A stretch of 40,504 nt of DNA from an uncultured Pelagibacteraceae bacterium (GTDB lineage Bacteria > Pseudomonadota > Alphaproteobacteria > Pelagibacterales > Pelagibacteraceae), in NCBI GenBank assembly GCA_902570505.1, contig CACFYR010000006.1, positions 1-40,504 of the forward strand, in the 5' to 3' direction. Shown here in pieces: positions 18,240 through 28,045 of the stretch. Every line of letters begins with the position of its first letter. Position 1 is the stretch's first letter. Position numbers and translations under genes: made by a program. The notes under the pieces are model-generated. The model did no database searches. It was not told the DNA's origin and was given only the letters and a program-made list of their open reading frames with translations.

Positions 18240-18995
18240 ATGAGCAAATTTAAATACTTCAAAGTATCAAATAACATTAAATTAAGATATTTAACTAACA
18301 ACTTTAAGAGTAATATTTATATTGTTTTTTTACACGGCTTTATGTCTGATTTAGAGGGTGAAAAACCAAAAGTCTTAAGAAAATTTTGCGATAAATTAAA
18401 AATAGGCTTTTTGGCAGTTGAATATTCAGGTCATGGAAAATCATCTGGGAAATTTACAGATGGTAATATTTCTAAATGGAGTAACCAAGTAAAAACTATA
18501 ATAAAAAAAAAAATTAGAAGTAAGAAATTTTTTCTTGTAGGATCAAGTATGGGTTCGTGGTTGTCTACACTTCAATTCAAATATTTTAAAAAACAAATCT
18601 TAGGTTTCATTGGTATTGGATCTGCTCCAGAATTTCTTCAGGAAGTAATGTGGAAAAAATTTAGTAAAAAAATGAAAACTAAAACAATTAAAGAAGGTAT
18701 TTATAATCTAAAACATGGAGGATACGAATATCCAATTACTTACCAACTTATTAAGGATGGTAGAAAAAATAAGGTATTAAATCAAAAAATTAATACAAAC
18801 ATACCAATTACACTTTTTCATGGAACAAAAGATGAAGCAATACCAGTAAAATTTTCAAGAAGCCTTATAAAGATATTTAGTAGCAAAAATAAAAAATTAG
18901 TCGTCGTGAAGAATGGTGACCATAGTTTGTTTGCAATTAAATATAGAAGAATGATTTTAAACGAATTAAAAAATTTTATAAAGAGCTTTAGCTAG
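18240..18995 (+). CDS. Alpha/beta hydrolase
   Basis: The 251-residue protein has a complete alpha/beta-hydrolase catalytic set: the oxyanion region FLHGFMSDLEG (30-40), the nucleophile elbow GSSMG with S103, the acid D198 in FHGTKDEAIP, and the histidine H228 in NGDHSLF. It resembles small serine hydrolases annotated as esterases, palmitoyl-thioesterase-like proteins or peptidases. No signal peptide is visible, so it should be cytoplasmic. Its substrate cannot be stated. The gene is divergent from the GT4-thrS operon (41-base gap) and runs convergently into gltB with an 8-base overlap. Confidence 0.85.
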   Translation: MSKFKYFKVSNNIKLRYLTNNFKSNIYIVFLHGFMSDLEGEKPKVLRKFCDKLKIGFLAVEYSGHGKSSGKFTDGNISKWSNQVKTIIKKKIRSKKFFLVGSSMGSWLSTLQFKYFKKQILGFIGIGSAPEFLQEVMWKKFSKKMKTKTIKEGIYNLKHGGYEYPITYQLIKDGRKNKVLNQKINTNIPITLFHGTKDEAIPVKFSRSLIKIFSSKNKKLVVVKNGDHSLFAIKYRRMILNELKNFIKSFS

Positions 18996-21900
18996 CGAAA
19001 TTCTGAAATTTCTTTTCTGATATAGGGTTGGGTAGTTTATCAAGCATTTCTTTTGGACATACTTGATAAAATTTTGCTAATTCATTTTCAAAGTTGTTTA
19101 TTATATTTTTTGAGATATTTGAATTAGTCTCTCTAAAGTGTTCAGAGATTAAATCTTTTAAGAATGTTTTCCAATATTTTGTTTCTAAACGTTGCCAAAC
19201 TACAGACTCAGAATTTACTTTTGTCTCAAATTTTTCATTTTCATCATAAATAAATGCCATTCCACCAGTCATACCAGCTCCAAAATTGTCGCCAACATCT
19301 CCTAGTATTACTACATTTCCACCTGTCATATACTCACAACCATTCGAATCACAACCTTCAATAACTGCAGTTGCTCCAGAATTTCTTACAGCAAACCTTT
19401 CTCCAGCTTGTCCAGATGCAAAAAGTTTTCCAGATGTTGCTCCATAAAGTACAGTATTTCCAATGATTGTGTTTTGATTTGATATTAAGTTACTTTGCTC
19501 TTTTAATTTAATAGAAATAGTTGCACCAGATAATCCCTTTGCAACATAATCATTAGCATCTCCAGTTAAATTCAATTTAAGTCCTTTTATTCCAAATGCT
19601 CCAAAAGATTGACCAGCTGAACCAGTAAAATTAATTGCTACTGAATCATTTTCTAAATTGTTATTTCCAAATTTTTTATAAAGATTATATGAAATCCTCG
19701 TACCAACTGCTCTATCTGTGTTTTGTATATCATAAACCTTCTCAATATCCTTATTTTGGTCAATGAGGCTCTCGATCTCAGGCCAAATTTTTTGATCCAA
19801 TGTATCAGGAACTTTATTAATTATTGGTTTTTCACAATATCTTTTATTTTTGCCAGGATCGGCTTGAACAAATAATGGGTTTAAGTCAAGATCATCTAGA
19901 TTAGGCGATCCCTTACTAACCTGTTTTAAAAGGTCGGTTCTACCAATTATATCTTTTAAACTTTTAAAACCAAGATTTGCGATTATTTCTCGAACCTCTT
20001 GTGCTATGAATTTGAACAAATTTACAACTTTATCGGGGGTTCCTGAAAATTTTTCTCTTAATTTCTCGTCTTGAGTACATACTCCAACTGGACATGTATT
20101 TGAATGACATTGTCTTACCATTATACATCCCATAGCAACTAAGGATGTAGTAGCAACACCATATTCCTCTGCACCCATCATTGCAGCAATCACAACATCT
20201 CGTCCGGTTTTAATTCCTCCGTCAGTTTTAAGTGTCACTGTATGTCTTAAATTATTGAGTGTTAAAACTTGGTTTGCCTCCGTTAAGCCCATTTCCCAGG
20301 GAATACCTACATATTTTACACTTGTTTGGGGGGATGCTCCAGTTCCTCCATTGTGACCAGAAATTAAAATTATATCTGCTTTTGCTTTTGCTACTCCAGC
20401 AGCTATCGTTCCAACTCCAGACGAAGCCACTAACTTTACACTTACTCTAGCTTTAGGATTTATTTGCTTTAAATCATAGATAAGTTGGGCCAAATCTTCA
20501 ATAGAATAAATATCATGATGTGGAGGTGGAGATATTAAAGTAACTCCAGGAGTCGAATATCTTAATCTTGCAATTTCATCTGTAACTTTAAAACCAGGCA
20601 ACTGTCCACCCTCTCCAGGTTTAGCACCTTGGGCAATCTTTATTTCAATCTCATTACAATTGTTTAGATAATCAATTGTAACTCCAAATCTTGCTGAAGC
20701 TATTTGTTTAACTCTAGAATTAGCGCTATCTCCATTAGACAATGTTTTAAACCTTTCTGCGTCTTCTCCACCTTCGCCACTACAAGATGCTCCCTTTATC
20801 CTATTCATAGCAACTGCTAAAGTCTCGTGCGCTTCTTTTGATAAAGCTCCGTGTGACATACTCCCACTTCCAAATCTAGTTAAAATATTTTCTATTGGCT
20901 CGACTTCACTTATGTCTACAGGAATATTTTTTTTAAAATCAACAAGATCCCTTAAGCTAATTGGTGGTAAATCATAAATCCCTTTTGCGTATTTTTTGTA
21001 TGTATCATATGACCCACTTGCAACAGCACTTTGTAAAAGATGAATAAGTTTACCTTGATATTGATGTTTTTCTCCGTTCTTTCTATATCGATATATTCCA
21101 CCTATAGGCAGTATATTTGAACTTGTTTTGAACGCATCTCTATGAATGTTTCGTATTTTTTTTTCTATTCCCATTAAACCTATGCCCGAAATTTTTGATG
21201 TTACACCTGGGAAATATTCATCTACAATTGTTCTACTTAAACCAACCGTTTCAAAATTGCATCCACCTCTATAAGAACTCAAAACTGATATTCCCATTTT
21301 AGACATTATTTTTAATAATCCTAAATTAACTGATTTTATGTATCGAATTACACAATCATCAAAAGTCAAATTTCCAAATAGCTTTTTTTGAAATCTTTCA
21401 TATAAACTATCAAATGCTAAATAAGGATTAACTGTTGTTGCTCCAACTCCAATTACTGTAGCAAAAGAATGGGTATCTAAACATTCACCCGACTGAACAT
21501 TTATTGATACATATCCTCTTAGACCAAGTCTTACTAAATTTGTGTGAACAGCTCCAACGCTTAATAATGTCGGTATTGGATAATTTTTTTCCGAAATATT
21601 TTTGTCTGATAGAACAATTTGAGTAATACCCTTTCTTACAGCAATTTCAGTGTCTTTTTTTAAATTATTAAGAGCATCTTCCAATGTTTCACCATCATTA
21701 AATGTGCAATCAAATACCTGATTATTTTTACCAAAATACGATACAAATTTACTAAATTGAGTATTTGATAAAATAGGTGAGTCTAAAACATAAATATTTT
21801 CTTCTGTTAAATTGTCAAAGTCTAATATATTACCTAAATTTCCAAATCTAGTTTTTAAACTCATTACTTTATTTTCTCTTAAGGAGTCTATTGGTGGATT

Positions 21901-23487
21901 TGTAACCTGGCTAAAATTTTGTCTAAAGTAATGATATAGAGGCCTGTATTTATCTGATAATACGGCCAAAGGTGTATCATCTCCCATTGAGCCGGTTGCT
22001 TCTTTAGCGTCTTCAGCCATAGGATGTAATATTAATTCTAAATCTTCAAGACTATATCCAAAGGTATGTTGTCTTCTTTTAAGATCTATATCTTTATAAA
22101 TGTTTTTTTCTTTTTCAATTACAAATTTTTTATCAAGATCTATTATTTGATTATTAAAATGTTTGTACTCCTTTGATAAAAAATCTTTGATTTGACTATT
22201 GGTATAAACTTTGCCTTTTTCAATTCTTACACCAATTATTTCTCCTGGCCCTAATCTACCTTTTGTAACTATTTTTCTCTCGTCCAAATGCACCATTCCA
22301 GTTTCTGAGCCAGCAAATAATAGTTTGTCTCTTGTAATTGTATATCTTAAAGGTCTTAAACCATTTCTGTCAGATGCTGCAATTACCCATTCATTATCTG
22401 TACCAGCAATTGCTGCTGGGCCATCCCAAGGTTCCATTGTACTATTTAGAAAATTAAATAACTTAAGTTGATTGCTTGGTAAAATTTTACTTTTTTTTGA
22501 CCATGCATCTGGAATTAACATTAATTTTGTTAAAGGCGCAGAGTGACCTGACATCGTTAACAATTCGAAAACATTATCAAGTGACGCAGAGTCTGAATTA
22601 CCTTCTGGTATTACTGGTTTTAAGTTCTCCATGTCCTCATATTTAGAACTAAACATTTCTTGTTCATGAACTTTCATCCAGTTTATATTTCCTTTAAGTG
22701 TGTTTATTTCTCCGTTATGAGCAATTGATCTAAATGGTTGAGCAAGATCCCAACTTGGTGCTGTATTGGTTGAAAATCTTTGATGGAATATTGCAAACCT
22801 GGAAATAAACCTCTCATCTTTTAAATCTAAATAAAAGTCAGACAATGCCTCTGCTAGAAACATTCCCTTGTAAATAATAGATTTGGAGCTAAAGGAGCAT
22901 ATATAAAAATTGTTTAAGTGTTTTTCTCTACATTTCTTTTCTATTTTTCGTCTTGTCTCGTACAGTTTTATTTCAAGGTTTTTAACATTTAAATTTTTCT
23001 GATTTGATTTAAAAAGTACTTGAGTAATCTCTGGTCTTGTTAATTCGGCTTTTTCTCCCAAAACTTTTGGGTCAACAGGCACTTGCCTCCAACCATAAAT
23101 ATAAAAATCACTTTTAGTAAGTTCACTTTCAAGTATTGTTCTACATTTTTCTTGCGCAGAATAATCATTTCTTGGTAAAAAAATCATTCCTATGCAAACA
23201 TTGCTATCGTCATTATGTTTGTGTCCTGTGGCCTCAATTTTTTCTATAAAAAAATCAGATGGTATTTCAATATGAATTCCAGCGCCGTCTCCAGTTTTTC
23301 CGTCTGCATCCACTGCTCCTCTGTGCCAAACTGCCTTGAGTGCCTGAATTCCATATTCAACCACTTTTCGAGTTTTTTTACCCTCAGTTGAAGCTACTAA
23401 TCCTACACCGCATGCATCATGCTCCATATCTTCTGAATAAATATGATTTTGCTTAAGCAATTTGAGGTTTTTATTTCGAATTTTCAT
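18988..23487 (-). CDS. gltB: Glutamate synthase large subunit (NADPH-GOGAT alpha)
   Basis: At 1499 residues it is full length. The N-terminal class II glutaminase domain starts at DACGVGL, where C26 is the expected nucleophile after removal of a 25-residue propeptide. The central domain and FMN-binding synthase domain follow (AQGAKPGEGGQLPG; SVKLVASSGVGTIAAGVAKA; GHNGGTGASP), with the 3Fe-4S cysteines in CIMVRQCHSNTCPVGVC, and the C-terminal beta-helix GXGXG domain ends the protein. It makes two glutamates from glutamine and 2-oxoglutarate, the main ammonium assimilation route with glutamine synthetase. The gltD gene lies upstream and shares a TAATG junction with it. Confidence 0.98.
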   Translation of the reverse strand: MKIRNKNLKLLKQNHIYSEDMEHDACGVGLVASTEGKKTRKVVEYGIQALKAVWHRGAVDADGKTGDGAGIHIEIPSDFFIEKIEATGHKHNDDSNVCIGMIFLPRNDYSAQEKCRTILESELTKSDFYIYGWRQVPVDPKVLGEKAELTRPEITQVLFKSNQKNLNVKNLEIKLYETRRKIEKKCREKHLNNFYICSFSSKSIIYKGMFLAEALSDFYLDLKDERFISRFAIFHQRFSTNTAPSWDLAQPFRSIAHNGEINTLKGNINWMKVHEQEMFSSKYEDMENLKPVIPEGNSDSASLDNVFELLTMSGHSAPLTKLMLIPDAWSKKSKILPSNQLKLFNFLNSTMEPWDGPAAIAGTDNEWVIAASDRNGLRPLRYTITRDKLLFAGSETGMVHLDERKIVTKGRLGPGEIIGVRIEKGKVYTNSQIKDFLSKEYKHFNNQIIDLDKKFVIEKEKNIYKDIDLKRRQHTFGYSLEDLELILHPMAEDAKEATGSMGDDTPLAVLSDKYRPLYHYFRQNFSQVTNPPIDSLRENKVMSLKTRFGNLGNILDFDNLTEENIYVLDSPILSNTQFSKFVSYFGKNNQVFDCTFNDGETLEDALNNLKKDTEIAVRKGITQIVLSDKNISEKNYPIPTLLSVGAVHTNLVRLGLRGYVSINVQSGECLDTHSFATVIGVGATTVNPYLAFDSLYERFQKKLFGNLTFDDCVIRYIKSVNLGLLKIMSKMGISVLSSYRGGCNFETVGLSRTIVDEYFPGVTSKISGIGLMGIEKKIRNIHRDAFKTSSNILPIGGIYRYRKNGEKHQYQGKLIHLLQSAVASGSYDTYKKYAKGIYDLPPISLRDLVDFKKNIPVDISEVEPIENILTRFGSGSMSHGALSKEAHETLAVAMNRIKGASCSGEGGEDAERFKTLSNGDSANSRVKQIASARFGVTIDYLNNCNEIEIKIAQGAKPGEGGQLPGFKVTDEIARLRYSTPGVTLISPPPHHDIYSIEDLAQLIYDLKQINPKARVSVKLVASSGVGTIAAGVAKAKADIILISGHNGGTGASPQTSVKYVGIPWEMGLTEANQVLTLNNLRHTVTLKTDGGIKTGRDVVIAAMMGAEEYGVATTSLVAMGCIMVRQCHSNTCPVGVCTQDEKLREKFSGTPDKVVNLFKFIAQEVREIIANLGFKSLKDIIGRTDLLKQVSKGSPNLDDLDLNPLFVQADPGKNKRYCEKPIINKVPDTLDQKIWPEIESLIDQNKDIEKVYDIQNTDRAVGTRISYNLYKKFGNNNLENDSVAINFTGSAGQSFGAFGIKGLKLNLTGDANDYVAKGLSGATISIKLKEQSNLISNQNTIIGNTVLYGATSGKLFASGQAGERFAVRNSGATAVIEGCDSNGCEYMTGGNVVILGDVGDNFGAGMTGGMAFIYDENEKFETKVNSESVVWQRLETKYWKTFLKDLISEHFRETNSNISKNIINNFENELAKFYQVCPKEMLDKLPNPISEKKFQNFAS

Positions 23488-24920
23488 TATGCAACTTTAA
23501 GTTTTTTATTTGAATTTATAAATTCAAGAATTTGTCCTGATACGTCTCTGCCATCTTTAATTGCCCAAACTACTAGAGAAGCTCCTCTTACAATATCTCC
23601 AGCTGCAAATACTCCTGGAACAGAAGTTTCCATAGTATCAAAATCAATTTTTATAGTTCCCCATTTTGTCAAATTGAGATTATCCTCTCCAAATAACTTT
23701 GGTAAATCCTCTGGATCAAATCCAAGAGATTTTATAACCAAATCAGCTTTAACATTATAATTTGATCCTTCAATTATTTCTGGTCTTCTTCTGCCACTAT
23801 CATCTGGTTCACCTAATTTAATTTTATTTACTTCTACACTCTCTACTTTATTTTTTCCGTTAAATTTAGATGGAGTTGTCAACCAAACAAATTCTATACC
23901 TTCCTCTTCAGCATTTTGTACCTCTCTTGAAGATCCTGGCATATTTTTTTTATCTCTTCTGTAAATACATTTTACTGATTTAGCATCCTGTCTGATTGCA
24001 GTTCTCACACAGTCCATCGCTGTGTCCCCGCCACCTATAACCACAACATCCTTACCTTTTGCATTTAAAGTACCATCATCAAATAATTGAACTTTATCTC
24101 CTAATCCTTTTTTGTTTGATGCTGTTAGAAATTCCATTGCAGGAAATATATTTGCCAAATCACTCCCAGGTAAATCAATCTCTCTAGCTTTATAAACACC
24201 CGTTGCAATCAAAATTGCATTGTGTTTTTTCCTTAATTCTTTTAAAGATGCATCTTTACCAACTTCGAAATTATGTACAAATTTAATACCACTTTTTTCT
24301 AAAAGTTCTGTTCTTCTAGTCACAACATGTTTCTCAAGTTTAAAATTTGGTATTCCATATATAAGTAATCCTCCCGATCTATCGTATCTGTCATAAATAG
24401 TTACCTGAATGCCCTCTTTTCTTAATTCTTCTGCACAAGCAAGACCCGCTGGACCAGCTCCAATTATTCCTACACTCTCTTTTCTCTCATTCTTAACCAC
24501 AATTGGTTTTACCCAACCTTTTTCCCATGCATTTTCTGTGATAAATTTTTCAACAGATCCTATAGTGACTGTTCCATGACCAGATTGTTCAATAACGCAG
24601 TTTCCCTCACAAAGTCTATCTTGAGGACAAATTCTACCACAAACCTCAGGCATATTATTAGTGCTCTGTGATAAAAGATAAGCCTCTTCCAACCTTCCCT
24701 CAGCAGTAAGTTTTAACCAATCTGGAATATTATTGCTTAATGGACAATGAACTTGGCAAAAAGGTACTCCACATTGCGAACATCTGCTTGATTGCTCTTT
24801 AGCCTTATTGTTAATAAATTCTTTATATATCTCGTTAAAATCCTCCTTACGATCAGTTATTTCTCTTTTAGGTGGAGTTTGTTGACCTATATTGACGAAT
24901 TTTAACATTTTCTCTGACAT
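23487..24920 (-). CDS. gltD: Glutamate synthase small subunit (GOGAT beta)
   Basis: The 477-residue protein is the electron-input subunit of glutamate synthase. Cysteine clusters at 47, 50, 55, 59 and 94, 98, 104, 108 bind two 4Fe-4S centres. GAGPAG at 154-159 is the FAD motif and GGGDTA at 296-301 the NADPH motif. FAAGDIVRG near the C-terminus is the usual flavin-binding end of this family. It passes electrons from NADPH to GltB. Here gltD comes first and gltB second, the reverse of the enterobacterial order, and the two are coupled by a one-base TAATG overlap. Confidence 0.97.
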   Translation of the reverse strand: MSEKMLKFVNIGQQTPPKREITDRKEDFNEIYKEFINNKAKEQSSRCSQCGVPFCQVHCPLSNNIPDWLKLTAEGRLEEAYLLSQSTNNMPEVCGRICPQDRLCEGNCVIEQSGHGTVTIGSVEKFITENAWEKGWVKPIVVKNERKESVGIIGAGPAGLACAEELRKEGIQVTIYDRYDRSGGLLIYGIPNFKLEKHVVTRRTELLEKSGIKFVHNFEVGKDASLKELRKKHNAILIATGVYKAREIDLPGSDLANIFPAMEFLTASNKKGLGDKVQLFDDGTLNAKGKDVVVIGGGDTAMDCVRTAIRQDAKSVKCIYRRDKKNMPGSSREVQNAEEEGIEFVWLTTPSKFNGKNKVESVEVNKIKLGEPDDSGRRRPEIIEGSNYNVKADLVIKSLGFDPEDLPKLFGEDNLNLTKWGTIKIDFDTMETSVPGVFAAGDIVRGASLVVWAIKDGRDVSGQILEFINSNKKLKVA

Positions 24921-25098
24921 AATTGAGATTTCCTATACTAAAATTGAGTTGTATAAAAGTTTAAAAAGGACAGTATATTTTACCTATATATTCAAAAAAT
25001 TAGCATTTATAGCGTTTTTTTTAATATTTGCATACCTAATATGCATTCAAGTAATTGCTTTAATTATCATCTAATTAGTTTAACTGTTAAAAACCAAA

Positions 25099-25866
25099 AT
25101 GATTTCTTACTATTTTCAAGTTGTAATTCTTGCTTTAATCCAAGGAATTTCTGAATTCATTCCAGTAAGTTCATCAGCACATTTGGTCCTAATATCAAGC
25201 CTAACTCAGTTTGATTACAAATCTATTGAAATTGATATAAGCCTACATTTAGGATCTTTGATTGCGATTTTAACTTATTTTTGGAGAGATTTAATAAATA
25301 TTCTTGAGAATAAAAAAATACTTAGTCTAATTTTTTTTGGATCAATTCCAATAACTATAATTGGTTTTATTTTATTTAATTTTGAAATCATTTACTTGTT
25401 AAGAGATCTAAGATTGATAGCATGGACCACTCTTATATTCGGAATATTAATGTATTATTCTGATAGAAAATTAGAACATAAGAATATTAATAATAATTTA
25501 AATATTAAAAATATATTTATAATAGGTTTATACCAGATACTAGCACTAATACCAGGAGTTAGCAGATCAGGTATAGTTATAACAACATGTCGTTTTTTTA
25601 AATTTAATAGAGTTGATTCACTAAAAATTTCTTTCTATTTATCTATACCAGCTTTAGCTGGTGCAAGTATATTGAGCTTTAAAAACTTGTCAGAAAAATC
25701 ATTTGAACTAAATTTATTTATATTTACATCGATTTTCTTGTCATTTATATTTTCTTTTTTAACAATTAAATTTTTGCTATTTTACTTAAAAAAATTTTCA
25801 CTAAATTTATTTGTTTATTATAGAATAATTTTATCTATATTATTATTTTTAGTTGCTTACGGATGA
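25099..25866 (+). CDS. uppP: Undecaprenyl-diphosphatase (UppP/BacA)
   Basis: The 255-residue integral membrane protein has the two family signatures: QGISEFIPVSSSAHLVL (15-31, with E19, the serines 24-26 and H28) and PGVSRSG (152-158, with R156). Around seven to eight hydrophobic segments are visible. It dephosphorylates undecaprenyl diphosphate so the lipid carrier can be reused for peptidoglycan and surface glycans. The ATG at 25099 has no strong ribosome-binding site. The 3' end overlaps the convergent EamA gene by 18 bases. The upstream 178 bases, shared with the divergent gltD, are AT-rich and hold a weak inverted repeat TGCATA/TATGCA near 25028. Confidence 0.95.
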   Translation: MISYYFQVVILALIQGISEFIPVSSSAHLVLISSLTQFDYKSIEIDISLHLGSLIAILTYFWRDLINILENKKILSLIFFGSIPITIIGFILFNFEIIYLLRDLRLIAWTTLIFGILMYYSDRKLEHKNINNNLNIKNIFIIGLYQILALIPGVSRSGIVITTCRFFKFNRVDSLKISFYLSIPALAGASILSFKNLSEKSFELNLFIFTSIFLSFIFSFLTIKFLLFYLKKFSLNLFVYYRIILSILLFLVAYG

Positions 25867-26748
25867 TCTCTTCAAAGATGGGGCAAGCTGAGATAATAAA
25901 ACTGCGAACAAAATAAGAAAACATCCTAAGATATTATTTAAATCTAATATCTGATTTAATATTATCCAACCTGCAACTGCTGCGAAAACACCCTCTAAAG
26001 AATATATTATTGCAGCTGGTGCCTCATCAATATTTTTTTGCGCATACATTTGCAATGTGAACGCTATTCCTCCTGAAAAAACTCCTGCATAGATAATCGA
26101 ATATTGTTCTAATATAATTTTAGAAAGATTTACCTCTTCGAAAATAAATGCAAAAAAAATTGAATAAGTGCCAACCAATATTGCCTGCAGTGAAGCAAAA
26201 ATTAATGGTATATTAAATTTTTCCATAAATTTACCTGCAAAAATAATATGCAACGCCCAAAAAAAAGAGCAAATTATAACAAGACCATCACCTAATAATA
26301 TTTCAGTATTTGAGAAATTACTTAGAAAGTATACGCCGATTAAACATAAAAAAATTGAAGGCCATATACTCCAATGAACTTTTTTTTTATATAAAATAAA
26401 TAATATTAAAGGCACTAATGGTACATAAAAAACAGTAAAAAAGGCAGCGTTTGCTATATTAGTGTAGAGTAGTGATGTTTGTTGAAGATATGTACCTAAA
26501 AAAAGGGAGATACTCATCAAAAAGAGATATTTAAAAAAAAGATTTTTGTTTGATTGAATACCAGAAATTATTTTTTTTTGCTCAAATATTAGTGCAATTG
26601 GTAATATGGTAATGAAACCAACAAAAAACCTTGCAGCGTTGAAAGACAAAGGTCCAATATTATCCATACCAGTGTCTTGAGCAATAAATGCTGTACCCCA
26701 TATAAATGTTGTAATTAAAGCGCAAATTAATGATGTAGTTTTTGACAT
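25849..26748 (-). CDS. EamA/DMT-superfamily transporter
   Basis: The 299-residue protein has ten hydrophobic helices arranged as two EamA repeats, with the typical first-repeat motif FIWGTAFIAQDTG (17-29) and NAARFFVGF, and the second-repeat end IIYSLEGVFAAVAGW (about 249-263). Drug/metabolite transporters of this type export or import amino acids, nucleotide precursors or other small metabolites; the solute cannot be read off. It lies 9 bases downstream of the oxygenase gene in the same direction, so the two are probably one operon and may handle a common compound. Confidence 0.9.
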   Translation of the reverse strand: MSKTTSLICALITTFIWGTAFIAQDTGMDNIGPLSFNAARFFVGFITILPIALIFEQKKIISGIQSNKNLFFKYLFLMSISLFLGTYLQQTSLLYTNIANAAFFTVFYVPLVPLILFILYKKKVHWSIWPSIFLCLIGVYFLSNFSNTEILLGDGLVIICSFFWALHIIFAGKFMEKFNIPLIFASLQAILVGTYSIFFAFIFEEVNLSKIILEQYSIIYAGVFSGGIAFTLQMYAQKNIDEAPAAIIYSLEGVFAAVAGWIILNQILDLNNILGCFLILFAVLLSQLAPSLKRSSVSN

Positions 26749-26757
26749 TTAATGATT

Positions 26758-27855
26758 TTAAATGACTTTATTCATTCTACAGGAGCTGTCAAAATCTTCT
26801 TTGTTTATATAACACCCTGACATTTTTCGATCTCCTTTAAAAGATCCCCTTCCGTGTAAAATTCTCCAATTATTAAAAATTAATAATTCACCTGGTTTTA
26901 ATATATGTCTCCATTGATATTCCCTGTTATTAGCTATTAAATCAAATTCTCTTATTGCATCATAAAATTTTAATGTTTTTTCGTCGTCCATCCTAAAAGC
27001 TGCTCGATCATAATTATTAAAACTAACTTGAACTAATTCTTTATTAGAATTGAGTTTAAAGATTGGTCTTTTTGCCTCTAGAAAAACTCCATCGCCAATA
27101 TATTGTCCTGTTACCTCGATCTCACTTAACAATGTATAAAGATCCCTGTTTTCTTTATAAATTTTTTCTGCAATTTTAAACCCATCAACCATAATGGATT
27201 CTCCTCCTGTTGCTTCATAGTGACAACATAGCAATAATTGTAAACCGGGAGCATCATTGCTGTATGTTGAGTCGGTATGTGGTCTTAATTCATCTTGTGT
27301 ATAGGCACTATCCGCCATATCACTATTTGACTCAAAGCTCCACAATCCTCCAAAAATAGACTCTCTTACATAGCCTATTTTATTTGCAATTTTTTCTACT
27401 GAGCTCATTTCTGTTTTGCAATTTTGAATTACAACAAAACCAAATTTATATAATTTTTCTAAAAATTCTTTAAATCCTTCATTAGAAATTGTATTTTGAA
27501 AATCTACATATATATCTTTTCCAATATCTTTTTTATCCCAAATTTTAATATTATCGTTTATTTTTTTCGATTTATTTGAATTTTCCAAAAAAAAATTCGA
27601 TGTATAATTAATTGGTTTTTTTAAATCAGACCATAATATATCAACTGATTTACCATTATCCTTTAAAATTGCTTTTTTTATATGAAGCTTAGGGTCAAGT
27701 TTGGCTGTATAAATTTTTCTTTGATTACTCCTTTGATCCCAACTGTCCTCGTCTCTTGCATGATCTCTTAACCATATATTTAAGAAATTATCCTCTTTGT
27801 CATTTGAAAATAGAATATTTATTTTATCTGGCAAGATCTTAATATTTTTAATCAT
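26758..27855 (-). CDS. TauD-family dioxygenase resembling gamma-butyrobetaine hydroxylase
   Basis: The 365-residue protein has the two-domain plan of gamma-butyrobetaine / trimethyllysine hydroxylases: an N-terminal DUF971-like domain (about 1-85, with IWLRDHARDEDSWD) and a C-terminal TauD double-stranded beta helix. Iron ligands H193 and D195 (RPHTDSTYS) and H334 (RILHGRGSF) are present, with R343 placed to bind 2-oxoglutarate, followed by GCYINKEDFDS as in carnitine-pathway enzymes. The cysteines that hold zinc in human BBOX1 are absent from the N-terminal domain. Hydroxylation of a quaternary-amine acid is plausible but unproven. An EamA transporter gene follows 9 bases downstream. Confidence 0.88.
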   Translation of the reverse strand: MIKNIKILPDKINILFSNDKEDNFLNIWLRDHARDEDSWDQRSNQRKIYTAKLDPKLHIKKAILKDNGKSVDILWSDLKKPINYTSNFFLENSNKSKKINDNIKIWDKKDIGKDIYVDFQNTISNEGFKEFLEKLYKFGFVVIQNCKTEMSSVEKIANKIGYVRESIFGGLWSFESNSDMADSAYTQDELRPHTDSTYSNDAPGLQLLLCCHYEATGGESIMVDGFKIAEKIYKENRDLYTLLSEIEVTGQYIGDGVFLEAKRPIFKLNSNKELVQVSFNNYDRAAFRMDDEKTLKFYDAIREFDLIANNREYQWRHILKPGELLIFNNWRILHGRGSFKGDRKMSGCYINKEDFDSSCRMNKVI

Positions 27856-27928
27856 TTAGTATAATTATAATACATTTTTAACATATTTAGATCTTTTTTT
27901 AGTCAAATTTTCAAGAAATATTGTCAAT

Positions 27929-28045
27929 ATGATAAAGTTATTATTAAAAAAACTATTAAGAAAAAAAATAAAAAATAATTTAGATGGTCAAGTTTGGATA
28001 CAATTATCTTTATTAAAAGAAAATTTATCCCATTTTAAAAACTAG
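27929..28045 (+). CDS. Possible small basic protein (38 residues), unverified
   Basis: An ATG at 27929 opens a 38-codon frame ending TAG at 28043-28045, overlapping the convergent thiolase gene by 4 bases. The product begins MIKLLLKKLLRKKIKNN, a strongly basic amphipathic helix, and continues with a mixed helix around VWIQLSLLKENL. It occupies most of the 186-base gap between two minus-strand genes. The abutting stop codons resemble the genuine convergent pairs elsewhere in this window. There is only a poor ribosome-binding site (AAGAAA 9 bases upstream), and I recognise no family, so it could be a chance frame. Confidence 0.3.
   Translation: MIKLLLKKLLRKKIKNNLDGQVWIQLSLLKENLSHFKN

Noticed and set aside
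24892..24948. Extension of the 24949-25074 plus-strand frame back into gltD from an ATG at 24892
   Set aside because: It overlaps the start of gltD on the other strand and the residues there are an antisense by-product. Only the part beyond gltD deserves a look.
25026..25046. Inverted repeat TGCATA/TATGCA upstream of uppP as an operator
   Set aside because: A six-base AT-rich repeat is expected by chance at this composition and nothing else supports it.
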